This document shows, one piece after another, positions 1 to 7,292 of a DNA stretch of 64,000 bases; position 1 is the first letter of the stretch; each line of letters opens with the position of its first letter. Source of the DNA: an uncultured Collinsella sp. (GTDB lineage: Bacteria > Actinomycetota > Coriobacteriia > Coriobacteriales > Coriobacteriaceae); the NCBI GenBank assembly GCA_900541145.1, contig UQIH01000011.1, positions 1 to 64,000 of the forward strand, given 5' to 3'. The notes beneath the pieces were generated by a model. That model did not search any database. It was not told where the DNA came from and saw nothing but the letters and a program-made list of their open reading frames with translations. A program made the translations under genes and the position numbers.

Positions 1-240
1 GCTCCGCGTTTTCTTTACGCCCGCGCCTCGACCGAGGTTCGAATCCATGCAGTGCTTACATAAAAGAAAAGCCCCCGTTGCCGGGAGCTTTAATCTCAAA
101 TGGTGCGGCGTATAGGATTCCGCGCATCCGCTGCGCGGATCCGCACCGGCTTCGCCCGCCTGCCGGCGCGCTCGCCCGCGGGCTAAAAACGCTCCGCGTT
201 TTCTTTACGCCCGCGCCTCGACCGAGGTTCGAATCCATGC
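1..240. repeat. tRNA-Arg-associated palindromic module, tandemly duplicated
   Basis: Bases 1-55 and 190-244 are identical, so a unit of 189 bp occurs once fully and once cut by the window edge. The full unit holds a partial copy of the 3' end of the neighbouring tRNA-Arg (101-120), then GC-rich hairpins (a GCATCCGC/GCGGAT arm pair near 124-142 and AAAACGC/GCGTTTT near 185-203), then GGTTCGAATCC at about 223-234, which is the tRNA-Arg T-loop in inverted orientation. A terminator-like hairpin follows each unit. Short reading frames run through it but look spurious. A related module lies beside tRNA-Leu at 5100-5240. Confidence 0.75.
62..92 (-). terminator. Rho-independent terminator-like hairpin of the duplicated module
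   Basis: On the minus strand a GC-rich hairpin built from AAGCTCCCGG and CGGGGGCTT is followed by TTTTC. It is a second copy of the terminator at 251-282, carried along in the tandem duplication. Confidence 0.55.
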
Positions 241-250
241 AGTGCCGACG

Positions 251-282
251 TAAAAGAAAAGCCCCCGTTGCCGGAGGCTTTC
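251..282 (-). terminator. Terminator of tRNA-Arg
   Basis: Minus-strand hairpin AAGCCTCCGG-CAA-CGGGGGCTT followed by a T-rich run, starting about 10 bases after the CCA end of tRNA-Arg. Position and structure fit an intrinsic terminator. Confidence 0.7.
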
Positions 283-291
283 AATTTCAAT

Positions 292-368
292 TGGTGCGGC
301 GTATAGGATTCGAACCTATGACGTTCTGATTCGTAGTCAGACCCTCTATCCAGCTGAGGTAACGCCGC
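292..368 (-). tRNA. tRNA-Arg (anticodon ACG)
   Basis: A 77-base gene with a perfect 7-bp acceptor stem (GCGGCGT/ACGCCGC), discriminator A and an encoded CCA. The anticodon stem CTGAC/GTCAG-type arm encloses a loop with ACG, which reads CGN arginine codons after A34 deamination. The T-loop is TTCGAAT. A promoter with a TTGACT -35 box lies just upstream. Confidence 0.95.
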
Positions 369-380
369 AGCGCAAGACAT

Positions 381-409
381 ATAAAACCACTTTAGCTTAT
401 TGGAGTCAA
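381..409 (-). promoter_or_regulatory. Promoter of tRNA-Arg
   Basis: Minus strand: -35 TTGACT (404-409), a 17-base spacer and -10 TTTTAT (381-386), 12 bases before the tRNA 5' end. TTATAT two bases further on is an alternative -10. Confidence 0.6.
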
Positions 410-445
410 GCACAATCTCAAACTTTTTTGTGGAACGCAGTTTTG

Positions 446-823
446 TCATGCTGCTCCGCATATACCGCTGTTCCCCGTACGATCGATTGGCTTTTCGATC
501 ACGTCAAACTTGGCATCAAGTTCCCTCAGGAGCGATCTCACCCGCTGGGCACAATCATAATCGGCAAACGAGATGCTCAGCATGCGCGCGACCTGGTTGG
601 AAGTCCCAACTCCATAGAAGTGCTCCAGCGCCACAAGCCCCTCGTGCGTCACAAAGGTCTCGACCACATGCGGCGACTCCTCAAAGCACCATTGTGTCAA
701 CGGACCCTCACTCGTCTGCCGAACCACCAGGCCGCCCATGCCAGACGGCTCACACGTTACAAGCAGGTACTCCCCGCCCTCGTCGCTCTCAAACAAAACC
801 ACCCGATCATCAAACAGCTCCAT
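446..823 (-). CDS. Conserved hypothetical protein, 125 aa
   Basis: I do not recognise the family. The 125-residue product is acidic in its first half, has no signal peptide or membrane segment, and ends in a basic, Gly/Cys-containing tail. The ATG is preceded by GAAAGGGG at good distance, which supports a real gene. It stands alone between the tRNA-Arg promoter region and the serS terminator, in the same direction as serS. Composition resembles its neighbours. It could be a small cytosolic regulator or binding protein, but nothing seen fixes a role. Confidence 0.65.
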   Translation of the reverse strand: MELFDDRVVLFESDEGGEYLLVTCEPSGMGGLVVRQTSEGPLTQWCFEESPHVVETFVTHEGLVALEHFYGVGTSNQVARMLSISFADYDCAQRVRSLLRELDAKFDVIEKPIDRTGNSGICGAA

Positions 824-949
824 CGCGTCCCCTTTCTCTCGCTCTTATTTAGCAAAAGCATAGCAGGTAGATGGCTGTATACAGAACAGTTGTTCGTGTG
901 TTTTCTATTGAGCTGTCCGCACGGCATGGTATAGACCTGCGCACGAAAT

Positions 950-974
950 AGGGCGCCCCCGAAGGAGCGCCCTT
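950..974 (-). terminator. Terminator of serS
   Basis: Minus-strand hairpin AGGGCGCTCC-TTC-GGGGGCGCCCT followed by an A/T-rich tract, 20 bases after the serS stop codon. Confidence 0.7.
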
Positions 975-996
975 GCATATCCCCTATGCAGCCAAC

Positions 997-2280
997 TTAC
1001 GCGACCGGCTCGATCTTCTCGAGACCACCCATGTAAGGACGCAGGACCTCGGGAATCGTGATGGTGCCGTCGGCGTTCTGGTAGTTCTCCAGAATGGCGG
1101 CCATGGTGCGGCCGGCCGGCAGGCCGGAACCGTTGAGCGTGTGCAGGTAGCGCGAACCCTTGAAGTTCTCGGGGTCGCGGTACTTGATGTTGGCGCGGCG
1201 GGCCTGGAAGTCGCCGCAGTTGGAGCAGGAGCTGATCTCCTTGTAGGCGTTGTAGCTCGGCAGCCAGACCTCGACGTCGTAGGTCTGACGGGCAGAGAAG
1301 CCCAAGTCGCCGGTGCACAGGCTAATCACGCGATACGGAAGGCCCAGCTGCTGCAGCAGGTACTCGGCCTCGGCGGTCATGCTCTCGAGCTCCTCGTCGG
1401 ACTCCTCCGGCTTAGCGAACTTGACCATCTCGACCTTGTCGAACTCGTGCTGACGGATGATGCCGCGGGTGTCGCGACCGGCGGAACCGGCCTCCTCGCG
1501 GAAGCAGGGGGTGAAGGCGGTGTAGCGGCGCGGCAGGGTGTCGGCGTCGAGGACCTCGCCGGCGTGCAGGTTGGTGAGCACGACCTCGGCGGTGGGGATC
1601 AGGAAGTTGTCGCCCGAGACGTGGTAGGCGTCGTCCTCGAACTTGGGCAGCTGACCCGTGCCAAACATGGTCTGACGCTTGACGACGATGGGCGGCCACC
1701 ACTCCTTAAAACCACGGCTGGTGTGCGTATCGAGGAAGAAGTTGATGAGGGCGCGCTCCAGGCGGGCGCCGGCGCCACCGAGAACGGTAAAACGGCTGCC
1801 GGAGAGCTTGTTGCCGCGCTCGAAGTCGAGGATGTCCAGATCGGTGCCCAGATCCCAATGCGGCTTAAAGTCGAAGTCGAACTCGCGCGGGGTGCCCCAA
1901 CGACGGCGCTCAATATTCTCGTCCTCGTCCTTGCCGTACGGCGTGGCCTCGCAAGGAATGTTGGGCAGGTGAGCCATGAAGTCGTACTGCTCCTGCTCGA
2001 GAGCAGTACGGCGCTCGGCCAGACCGTCAATCTTCTCGTTGACGGCGCGCACGGCCTCCTTGGCGGCCTCGGCCTCGTCCTTCTTGCCCTCCTTCATCAG
2101 GGCGCCGATCTTCTTGGACTCGGCATTGCGCGTAGCCTGGAGTTCCTCGACCTCGGTGATGACGGCACGGCGCTCGTCGTCGAGCTCAAAGAACTTCTCG
2201 CGATCCCAAGACGTCTGGCGGTTAGCCATGGCGACATCGATGGCATCGGGGTTCTCGCGAACAAACTTGATATCAAGCAT
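997..2280 (-). CDS. serS: Seryl-tRNA synthetase
   Basis: Charges tRNA-Ser (and tRNA-Sec) with serine using ATP, in the cytosol. The 427-residue length is normal for bacterial SerRS. The N-terminal 110 residues form the long charged helical hairpin that reads tRNA-Ser. The class II core follows, with motif 2 ([20 protein letters not shown], near residue 265) and motif 3 ([16 protein letters not shown], near residue 390). The start [10 protein letters not shown] is chosen because GGAGG sits 7 bases upstream; an upstream in-frame ATG at 2307 has no ribosome site and would add nine atypical residues. It is transcribed divergently from the small membrane protein at 2392. No T-box is visible in the leader. 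Confidence 0.97.
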   Translation of the reverse strand: MLDIKFVRENPDAIDVAMANRQTSWDREKFFELDDERRAVITEVEELQATRNAESKKIGALMKEGKKDEAEAAKEAVRAVNEKIDGLAERRTALEQEQYDFMAHLPNIPCEATPYGKDEDENIERRRWGTPREFDFDFKPHWDLGTDLDILDFERGNKLSGSRFTVLGGAGARLERALINFFLDTHTSRGFKEWWPPIVVKRQTMFGTGQLPKFEDDAYHVSGDNFLIPTAEVVLTNLHAGEVLDADTLPRRYTAFTPCFREEAGSAGRDTRGIIRQHEFDKVEMVKFAKPEESDEELESMTAEAEYLLQQLGLPYRVISLCTGDLGFSARQTYDVEVWLPSYNAYKEISSCSNCGDFQARRANIKYRDPENFKGSRYLHTLNGSGLPAGRTMAAILENYQNADGTITIPEVLRPYMGGLEKIEPVA

Positions 2281-2309
2281 TAGATCCTCCGGCGATATAC
2301 ATTCCATTT

Positions 2310-2347
2310 AGGTTGCAACCTTGTACATGTATGGGCAAGTATATACT
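2310..2347. promoter_or_regulatory. Divergent promoter region with 12-bp palindrome
   Basis: Between serS and the small ORF at 2392 lies the perfect palindrome AGGTTGCAACCT (2310-2321). For the plus strand, TTGTAC (2321-2326) and TATACT (2342-2347) are a weak -35/-10 pair with a 15-base spacer. Assignment is tentative. Confidence 0.3.
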
Positions 2348-2391
2348 TATGAGCGTTTACGACCCAACTCAACTACGCAAGAAGGCACCCA

Positions 2392-2565
2392 ATGGACGCA
2401 GTTTTTTCCTTTTTGTTTGGCACCCGCACCGGTTTTGCCATCCTTTTCGCCGGCGGCATCCTGTTATTTGCGATTCTTGCCTTTGTAATGGAGAAGCGTA
2501 CCCATAAGATGTACGTCGACCGCGGACCCAAGTCCGAGGATGAGGAAGACAGCTTCTGGGACTAA
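2392..2565 (+). CDS. Small single-pass membrane protein, 57 aa
   Basis: A short reading frame starting MDAVFSFLFGTRTG. Residues 13-33 form one strongly hydrophobic segment (FAILFAGGILLFAILAFVM), followed by a basic patch (EKRTHK) and a very acidic tail (KSEDEEDSFWD). By the positive-inside rule the tail should be cytosolic. GAAGG lies about 8 bases before the ATG, and an intrinsic terminator follows at 2617-2659. It is transcribed away from serS. The family is unknown to me; the clear membrane/charged-tail design, ribosome site and terminator make it a likely real gene. Confidence 0.7.
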   Translation: MDAVFSFLFGTRTGFAILFAGGILLFAILAFVMEKRTHKMYVDRGPKSEDEEDSFWD

Positions 2566-2712
2566 CCTGCCAAAAAGGGACAGGTTTATTTTGGTCGGTT
2601 TTATCTGGGCAAACGCAAGCGCCCCGCAACCGGTAACGATCCGGTTGCGGGGCGCTTTTCGCATATACGACAAAACCGCAGGAAAAACCTGCCAAAATAA
2701 ACCTGTCCCTAA
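2566..2712. repeat. Dispersed repeat with inverted arms around a terminator
   Basis: An arm reading GGGACAGGTTTATTTTGG (2578-2595) is matched by its inverted copy CCAAAATAAACCTGTCCC at 2692-2709, on either side of the terminator at 2617-2659. The left arm plus its extension (AAAACC, then TCTGGGCAAACG) recurs almost unchanged at 58460-58510, again beside a strong hairpin. This is a dispersed, terminator-linked intergenic repeat. Confidence 0.7.
2617..2659. terminator. Bidirectional terminator
   Basis: Perfect 17-bp stem AAGCGCCCCGCAACCGG / CCGGTTGCGGGGCGCTT with a 7-base loop and T-rich flanks on both strands, serving the small ORF on the plus strand and probably proC on the minus strand. Confidence 0.8.
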
Positions 2713-2722
2713 ATGGAAGGTT

Positions 2723-3493
2723 TTACTGGAGAGTTGCGTCGATTGCCTTGACCAGGGCACTGCGCATGCCGGCGTCCTCGAGCGCAACGACGCCCTTGAT
2801 GGTGGCGCCACCGGGCGAGCATACGGCATCCTTCATCGCCGCAGGATGCTGACCAGTTGAAAGCTGCAGCTTTGCCGTACCCAGCACCATCTGGCTCACA
2901 ATGCGATAGGCATCGGCACGCGGGATACCATGCTTGACCGCCGCATCGCCCAGGGCCTCGATTGCCATGGCGACAAATGCCGGAGCGCAACCACCCACCG
3001 TGCCGCCCACAAACAGCAGACTCGTATCGAGCTCGACCACCGCACCGAGTTTGCCAAGCAGATCAAGCACCACTGCGCTCTGCTCATCACTAAGCGTGGA
3101 AGCCTTCTCGCAAGCGATGACGCCCTCGCCCACCGAAACCGGTGTGTTGGGCACCGTCGAGATATGCGCGACGCCCGGCAGGACCTGCTCCCACTTGGCA
3201 CTGTCCCAGGTCCAGGCAACCGACAGAACGACCTTTTTGGCAAGAGCATCCTTGAGCGGGGCGAATACCTTCTCGATCATGTACGGTTTGACCGCAGCGA
3301 CCACGATATCGGATGCGGCGACAACCTCGGCGGCATCGTGGCAGGCGACCATGCCGCGCGCCTCGCAGCGCTCAACCAGTGCGTCGTAGCGACCCGCGCA
3401 GGCGCACATGTCGCTCGCAGCTACACCGGCAGCGATCCAGCCATCGGCCATAGCGCTCGCCATATTGCCAAAACCGACAAATCCAATCTTCAT
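2723..3493 (-). CDS. proC: Pyrroline-5-carboxylate reductase
   Basis: Last step of proline synthesis: NAD(P)H-dependent reduction of 1-pyrroline-5-carboxylate to proline, cytosolic. The 256 residues begin with the Rossmann motif GFVGFGNMASAM and end with the diagnostic P5CR signature region around residues 200-250, including SPGGATIKGVVALEDAGMR. The length is slightly under the usual 260-280. It is a single gene with a T-rich gap before rlmH; no attenuator was seen upstream. Confidence 0.95.
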   Translation of the reverse strand: MKIGFVGFGNMASAMADGWIAAGVAASDMCACAGRYDALVERCEARGMVACHDAAEVVAASDIVVAAVKPYMIEKVFAPLKDALAKKVVLSVAWTWDSAKWEQVLPGVAHISTVPNTPVSVGEGVIACEKASTLSDEQSAVVLDLLGKLGAVVELDTSLLFVGGTVGGCAPAFVAMAIEALGDAAVKHGIPRADAYRIVSQMVLGTAKLQLSTGQHPAAMKDAVCSPGGATIKGVVALEDAGMRSALVKAIDATLQ

Positions 3494-3566
3494 ATCTCAT
3501 AGTCCTTTCAGACACATTCCTCAAAACGAAAGGTATTGTCCCACGCCATTGTTTCGTATTGCCGAC

Positions 3567-4037
3567 CTATTTGTGATACGGCTCGCCACGGCTGATCTTG
3601 CAGGCACGGTAAATCTGCTCTAGCAGCACCACACGCGCCAGGTTATGCGGCAAGGTAATGCGTCCAAAGCTGAGCATCTCGTCGGCGCGGGCGCGTACCT
3701 CATCGCTCACGCCGTCCGATCCGCCAATCACAAAGGCGATGTCGCTGCTGCCTCGCAGCATAAGATCGTCGAGCCTCGCCGAAAACTCCTCGCTCGAGCG
3801 CTCTTTGCCCTCAATGGCCAGCAGGATCACATGCGCTCGAGACGGCAGGGCAGCAAGAATCGCCGCCCCCTCCTTGTCGCGCGCGGCATCCACGCCGCCC
3901 GCCTTAGCCGGGTCGATATCGGCCACCTCGCGGATATCAACCTTGGCATAGGCACCTAGGCGCTTGGTGTACTCAGCGCACGCGTCCTTCCAAAAGCGCT
4001 CCTTGAGCTTACCGACGCAAACGACGGTGTATTTCAC
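3567..4037 (-). CDS. rlmH: 23S rRNA pseudouridine(1915)-N3 methyltransferase RlmH
   Basis: A SPOUT methyltransferase that methylates pseudouridine 1915 of helix 69 in 70S ribosomes, using SAM. The 156 residues show the typical start KYTVVCVGKLKERFW, the SAM-binding trefoil-knot stretch FVIGGSDGVSDEV (near residue 103) and the very conserved C-terminal LLEQIYRACKISRGEPYHK. It begins 6 bases after the stop of the SPFH gene, so the two share a transcript. Confidence 0.97.
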   Translation of the reverse strand: MKYTVVCVGKLKERFWKDACAEYTKRLGAYAKVDIREVADIDPAKAGGVDAARDKEGAAILAALPSRAHVILLAIEGKERSSEEFSARLDDLMLRGSSDIAFVIGGSDGVSDEVRARADEMLSFGRITLPHNLARVVLLEQIYRACKISRGEPYHK

Positions 4038-4043
4038 GCGCGT

Positions 4044-4982
4044 CTACTCCTTCGAATCGTTTTGAACTTTGCCGGCGGTCAGCATCTGCTCGAACATAGA
4101 GGCCGACTGCGAGAAGTCGCTCGGCAGCACGACCGTCGAAGTTTTACCCGTGCGAGCAAACTCCGTCATCATCTCGGACCACTGCGTAAACATGAACAGT
4201 TGGTTGGCCTCATCGTTGCCGACACCCGTCTCCTGGATGATCTCGAGCGAATCTTTGATACCCAGCGCGATGGCCTTGCGCTGGTTGGCGATGCCCTCGC
4301 CCGCCTTTTCCATAGCCTCGGCCTCGGCGGTCGCCTCGGTGACGCGCTTGATGCGGTCTGCCTCGGCGAGCTCCTGCGCCGCAGCGCGCTTGCGCTGGGC
4401 GGCGTTGATGTCGTTCATGGAGTTCTCGACCTCGGTCGGCAGTGCGATCTTGGTGATGAGTGTCGACACGAGGGTGAAGCCGTAGGCAGCCATCTGCTCG
4501 GACACGGTGGCATTAACGTCCTTGGCGATGTCATCCTTCTTGGCAAAGACCTCATCAAGCGTGTAGACAGGGATGGAAGAGCGCAGGGCATCGGTGATGA
4601 AATCGCGCATCTGATCGACGGGCTCCTGCAGCATATAGTAGCTCTTGTAGATACCCGAATCTGCCGGGCCGGCACCCATGTCATAGCTCACGTGGTACTG
4701 AGCAGAGACCTCAAGGCCGATGGTCACGTTGTCCTGGGTCTTAACGTCGATGCCAAAACCGTTTTTCATGGTGCGCAGACTCACCGTGGCGGCCTTGCGG
4801 TCGATCACGGGCACCTTCATGTGGAAGCCCGCGTTGACGATGCGGTTAAACTTGCCCAGACGCTCGATGATCACGGCATGCTGTTGTTCAACGACATAGC
4901 AGGCGTTAGGAAGCAGCAGCAACAGGATGATGATGGGAATCAAAAGGCTGGTAAGGGCGGCGATGATACCGGACAACAGCAT
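4044..4982 (-). CDS. SPFH/band 7 (stomatin-like) membrane protein
   Basis: A 312-residue protein with one N-terminal membrane helix (residues 4-25, IIAALTSLLIPIIILLLLL) followed by a band 7 domain (VVEQQHAVIIERLGKF onward) and an alanine/glutamate-rich coiled-coil region near residues 190-240 (AAQRKRAAAQELAEADRIKR). Family members oligomerise into membrane microdomains and often modulate proteases such as FtsH. The start is set at MLLSG because GAGGAGAG lies 5 bases upstream; the longer frame starting at 5003 lacks a ribosome site. It is the first gene of a two-gene unit with rlmH. No NfeD partner is adjacent. Confidence 0.9.
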   Translation of the reverse strand: MLLSGIIAALTSLLIPIIILLLLLPNACYVVEQQHAVIIERLGKFNRIVNAGFHMKVPVIDRKAATVSLRTMKNGFGIDVKTQDNVTIGLEVSAQYHVSYDMGAGPADSGIYKSYYMLQEPVDQMRDFITDALRSSIPVYTLDEVFAKKDDIAKDVNATVSEQMAAYGFTLVSTLITKIALPTEVENSMNDINAAQRKRAAAQELAEADRIKRVTEATAEAEAMEKAGEGIANQRKAIALGIKDSLEIIQETGVGNDEANQLFMFTQWSEMMTEFARTGKTSTVVLPSDFSQSASMFEQMLTAGKVQNDSKE

Positions 4983-5066
4983 GGTCTCTCCTCTGATAGG
5001 CACACGTTGGCACTAGGATACCCGCACGAAGCAGCAACGTGACATCAACAAGAGGCCCATAACAAA

Positions 5067-5094
5067 AAAGCTCCCATTGCTGGGAGCTCTTTCA
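5067..5094 (-). terminator. Terminator-like hairpin distal to tRNA-Leu
   Basis: Minus-strand AGAGCTCCCA-GCAA-TGGGAGCTT followed by TTTTG. It mirrors the hairpin at 5250-5280 on the other side of the module. Confidence 0.6.
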
Positions 5095-5099
5095 TTTAA

Positions 5100-5240
5100 T
5101 GGTGCGGGCGAAAGGACGTCCGCGTATCCGCTTCGCGGATTCGCACCGGCTTCGGCCGCCTGCCGGCGTCCTCGCCAGCTCGCTAAAAACGCTCCGCGTT
5201 TTCTTGGCGCTCGCTCCTTCGCAGGTTCAAGTCCCCGCGA
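5100..5240. repeat. tRNA-Leu-associated palindromic module
   Basis: The same architecture as at 101-240. An 18-base copy of the tRNA-Leu 3' end (5100-5117) is followed by hairpins (ATCCGC-TTC-GCGGAT near 5126-5140; AAAACGC-TCC-GCGTTTT near 5186-5202) and ends in GGTTCAAGTCC (about 5224-5234), the tRNA-Leu T-loop inverted. The core is closely similar to the tRNA-Arg module, but the tRNA-derived edges match the local tRNA. Terminator-like hairpins lie on both sides (5067-5094 and 5250-5280). Confidence 0.75.
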
Positions 5241-5249
5241 TGGGCCCAA

Positions 5250-5280
5250 AACAAAAAAGCCCCCATTGCTGGGAGCTTTT
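5250..5280 (-). terminator. Terminator of tRNA-Leu
   Basis: Minus-strand hairpin AAGCTCCCAGC-AAT-GGGGGCTTTTTTG, starting 8 bases after the encoded CCA of tRNA-Leu. Confidence 0.7.
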
Positions 5281-5287
5281 CAATCAA

Positions 5288-5374
5288 TGGTGCGGGCGAA
5301 AGGACTTGAACCTTCATGGGGTTGCCCCCATACGGACCTGAACCGTACGCGTCTGCCAATTCCGCCACGCCCGC
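5288..5374 (-). tRNA. tRNA-Leu (anticodon CAG)
   Basis: An 87-base class II tRNA with a long variable arm (TATGGGGGCAACCCCATG region), acceptor stem GCGGGCG/CGCCCGC, discriminator A and encoded CCA. The anticodon stem TACGG/CCGTA encloses TTCAGGT, giving CAG. Confidence 0.95.
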
Positions 5375-5385
5375 GTGCAGGAATT

Positions 5386-5414
5386 AGAATAACGGAGCGC
5401 CATCGCGAACGCAA
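5386..5414 (-). promoter_or_regulatory. Promoter of tRNA-Leu
   Basis: Minus strand: TTGCGT (5409-5414), a 17-base spacer, TATTCT (5386-5391), 11 bases before the tRNA 5' end. It overlaps the extreme 3' end of the tatD transcript. Confidence 0.6.
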
Positions 5415-5417
5415 GAA

Positions 5418-6335
5418 CTATTTTTGAAAAAGTTTGCAGGCATTTTCCCAAGCGGCTTGCGCGATTGTTTCGGCATCCTCACCAGTGCGATCGATACGGT
5501 CGTTAACCAGCGCGTTTGCCGTAATGGAGATCATTGCGGGCTCGCATTCAAGACCGCGGATGGGCTCCGGAGCCATATACGGGCAATCCGTCTCGAACAA
5601 AATTCGATCGAGTGGGGTTGCCGCAAATGCCTCGCGCACGTCGTCGTTGCGCTTAAAGGTGGCCGCACCACCATAGGCGATATAGCAGCCCAGCTCCACA
5701 AAGTGCTCCATCGTGGCGCGGTCCTCGCCAAAGCAGTGCAGCACACAACCGGCCTGGGGCACGCCCACCTCACGAAGCACGTTGTAGGCGTCCACGTGCG
5801 AGGTGCGCTCCTGGTCCGTGTCCTCGTGACGCAGATGTAGCTCCACCGGCACGTTACGGCACACGGCAAGCTCGAGCTGGCGCGCCATGCAATCAATCTG
5901 CACGTTATGGGGTGCCGGCGCGATATCGTCGTCATAGTCCATGTGGTAGTCCAGGCCGATTTCGCCAATACCGGCGCATAAGGGGTCATCAAGTGCCGCA
6001 ACGACCTGTGCATGAACGTCGTCGGTATAGTCCGGCGCGCCATACGGATGCACGCCGGCAAGATACTTGATCTGCGGGATATCCTGCATCGGAAGAATCT
6101 CGCGCACCAGCCAGTCGCTATAGTCCGCCACGCTGCGCTTGTCGGCAATGGGGTCGAACATCGTCACCAACAGGTCGACGCCCGCGGCTTTGGCGCGCAC
6201 GAGCGTCTCGGGCACATCCTTGCCCCAAAACGAAAGCAGATGTGCATGCGTGTCGGCAAGCGGCGCCAAGGGCACGGGACAAGCAACCGTCTTCTTTTTC
6301 TTGGTAAACGTCACGCGTTCGGCATTAGGCGTCAT
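5418..6335 (-). CDS. tatD: TatD family metal-dependent DNase
   Basis: A TIM-barrel metal-dependent hydrolase with deoxyribonuclease activity in characterised members. The 305 residues carry the N-terminal metal site ADTHAHL (near residue 28), IGEIGLDYH (near 128), ELHLRH (near 165), CVLHCFGE (near 195) and the C-terminal LFETDCPYMAP (near 250). The family is usually about 255-270 aa; the extra length is a basic N-terminal extension (VTFTKKKKTVACPVPLAP). The start overlaps the end of rsmA by 11 bases, so translation is probably coupled. The order tatD next to rsmA is common in Gram-positive bacteria. Confidence 0.93.
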   Translation of the reverse strand: MTPNAERVTFTKKKKTVACPVPLAPLADTHAHLLSFWGKDVPETLVRAKAAGVDLLVTMFDPIADKRSVADYSDWLVREILPMQDIPQIKYLAGVHPYGAPDYTDDVHAQVVAALDDPLCAGIGEIGLDYHMDYDDDIAPAPHNVQIDCMARQLELAVCRNVPVELHLRHEDTDQERTSHVDAYNVLREVGVPQAGCVLHCFGEDRATMEHFVELGCYIAYGGAATFKRNDDVREAFAATPLDRILFETDCPYMAPEPIRGLECEPAMISITANALVNDRIDRTGEDAETIAQAAWENACKLFQK

Positions 6336-7185
6336 GGATTAGCTCCCGGGCCAGACGGACAAAGTCGGCAACATCGAGCGTCTCGGCGCGCGTGGTGGGT
6401 GCGATACCGCAAACCTCAAAAGCGGCATCGAGCACGTCCTTGGCAAAACCGTTGGCGCTCATGGAATTTCGGACGGTCTTGCGCCGCTGAGCAAATGCAG
6501 CGTCGATCACACGAGCCACGAACTCGCGATCGAGCCCCTCGGGCACCACGCCGTCAACACGGTCGATACGCACGACGGCCGAGTCCACGTGCGGCGCTGG
6601 CATAAAGCAACGCGGCGGCACCTCAAAGCGACCCGTCACCTGCGCATACAGGCCGAGCTTTGCCGTATAGCCGCCATAGGTCTTGTTGCCCGGCACTGCG
6701 GCAATGCGATCGGCAACCTCCTTTTGCACCATGACCACGGCACGCTTGAGCGCGGGCATCGTCTGAAAAAACTGCAAGATGATCGTCGCCGCCACGTTAT
6801 AGGGCAAGTTCGCGACAAATACCGTCGGCTCACCGCCGGCGGCCTGCTCAATCTGCTCCGGCGTCACCTTAAGCGCGTCGCCCATGATAAAGCGGAAGTT
6901 GGCGTAGTCGGCGGCGTGAGCATCGAGCACCGGCTCGAGCTCGGGATCGGCCTCGATCGACGTGACGCACGCCGCCTCCTGCAACAGCGCAAGCGTGAGC
7001 GTACCAACGCCCGGACCAACCTCGAGCACGCGCTCATCGCCTGCAAGCTCGGCAAGCTCGCAAATGCGCTCAATTACATGGTTGTCGATCAGGAAATTCT
7101 GGCCCAGGCGATGCTTGGTCGCAAGGCCAAACTCCTCTAGCAGCTCCCTAGTTGCCGTGGGGTTTGCCAAAGGCGAAGTTGTCAT
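6325..7185 (-). CDS. rsmA: 16S rRNA dimethyladenosine transferase
   Basis: Dimethylates A1518 and A1519 of 16S rRNA with SAM late in 30S assembly; its loss gives kasugamycin resistance in other bacteria. The 286 residues begin with KHRLGQNFLIDNHVI, followed by the SAM motif VLEVGPGVGTLTLALL (near residue 55), and the catalytic NLPYNVAATI (near 123). The C-terminal helical domain is complete. It precedes tatD with an 11-base overlap and follows metG across an intrinsic terminator. Confidence 0.97.
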   Translation of the reverse strand: MTTSPLANPTATRELLEEFGLATKHRLGQNFLIDNHVIERICELAELAGDERVLEVGPGVGTLTLALLQEAACVTSIEADPELEPVLDAHAADYANFRFIMGDALKVTPEQIEQAAGGEPTVFVANLPYNVAATIILQFFQTMPALKRAVVMVQKEVADRIAAVPGNKTYGGYTAKLGLYAQVTGRFEVPPRCFMPAPHVDSAVVRIDRVDGVVPEGLDREFVARVIDAAFAQRRKTVRNSMSANGFAKDVLDAAFEVCGIAPTTRAETLDVADFVRLARELIHDA

Positions 7186-7217
7186 GGTTGCCTCCTTAAC
7201 ATGGTGGCTGCATCGTA

Positions 7218-7254
7218 AAGCAAAAGGGCATGGACCGTTGCGGCCATGCCCTTA
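7218..7254 (-). terminator. Terminator between metG and rsmA
   Basis: Minus-strand AAGGGCATGG-CCGCAACGGT-CCATGCCCTT followed by TTGCTTT, 39 bases after the metG stop. Confidence 0.7.
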
Positions 7255-7292
7255 CAGCTAAACAGCAAATTGCCGATATGGCGCGCAGCGGC

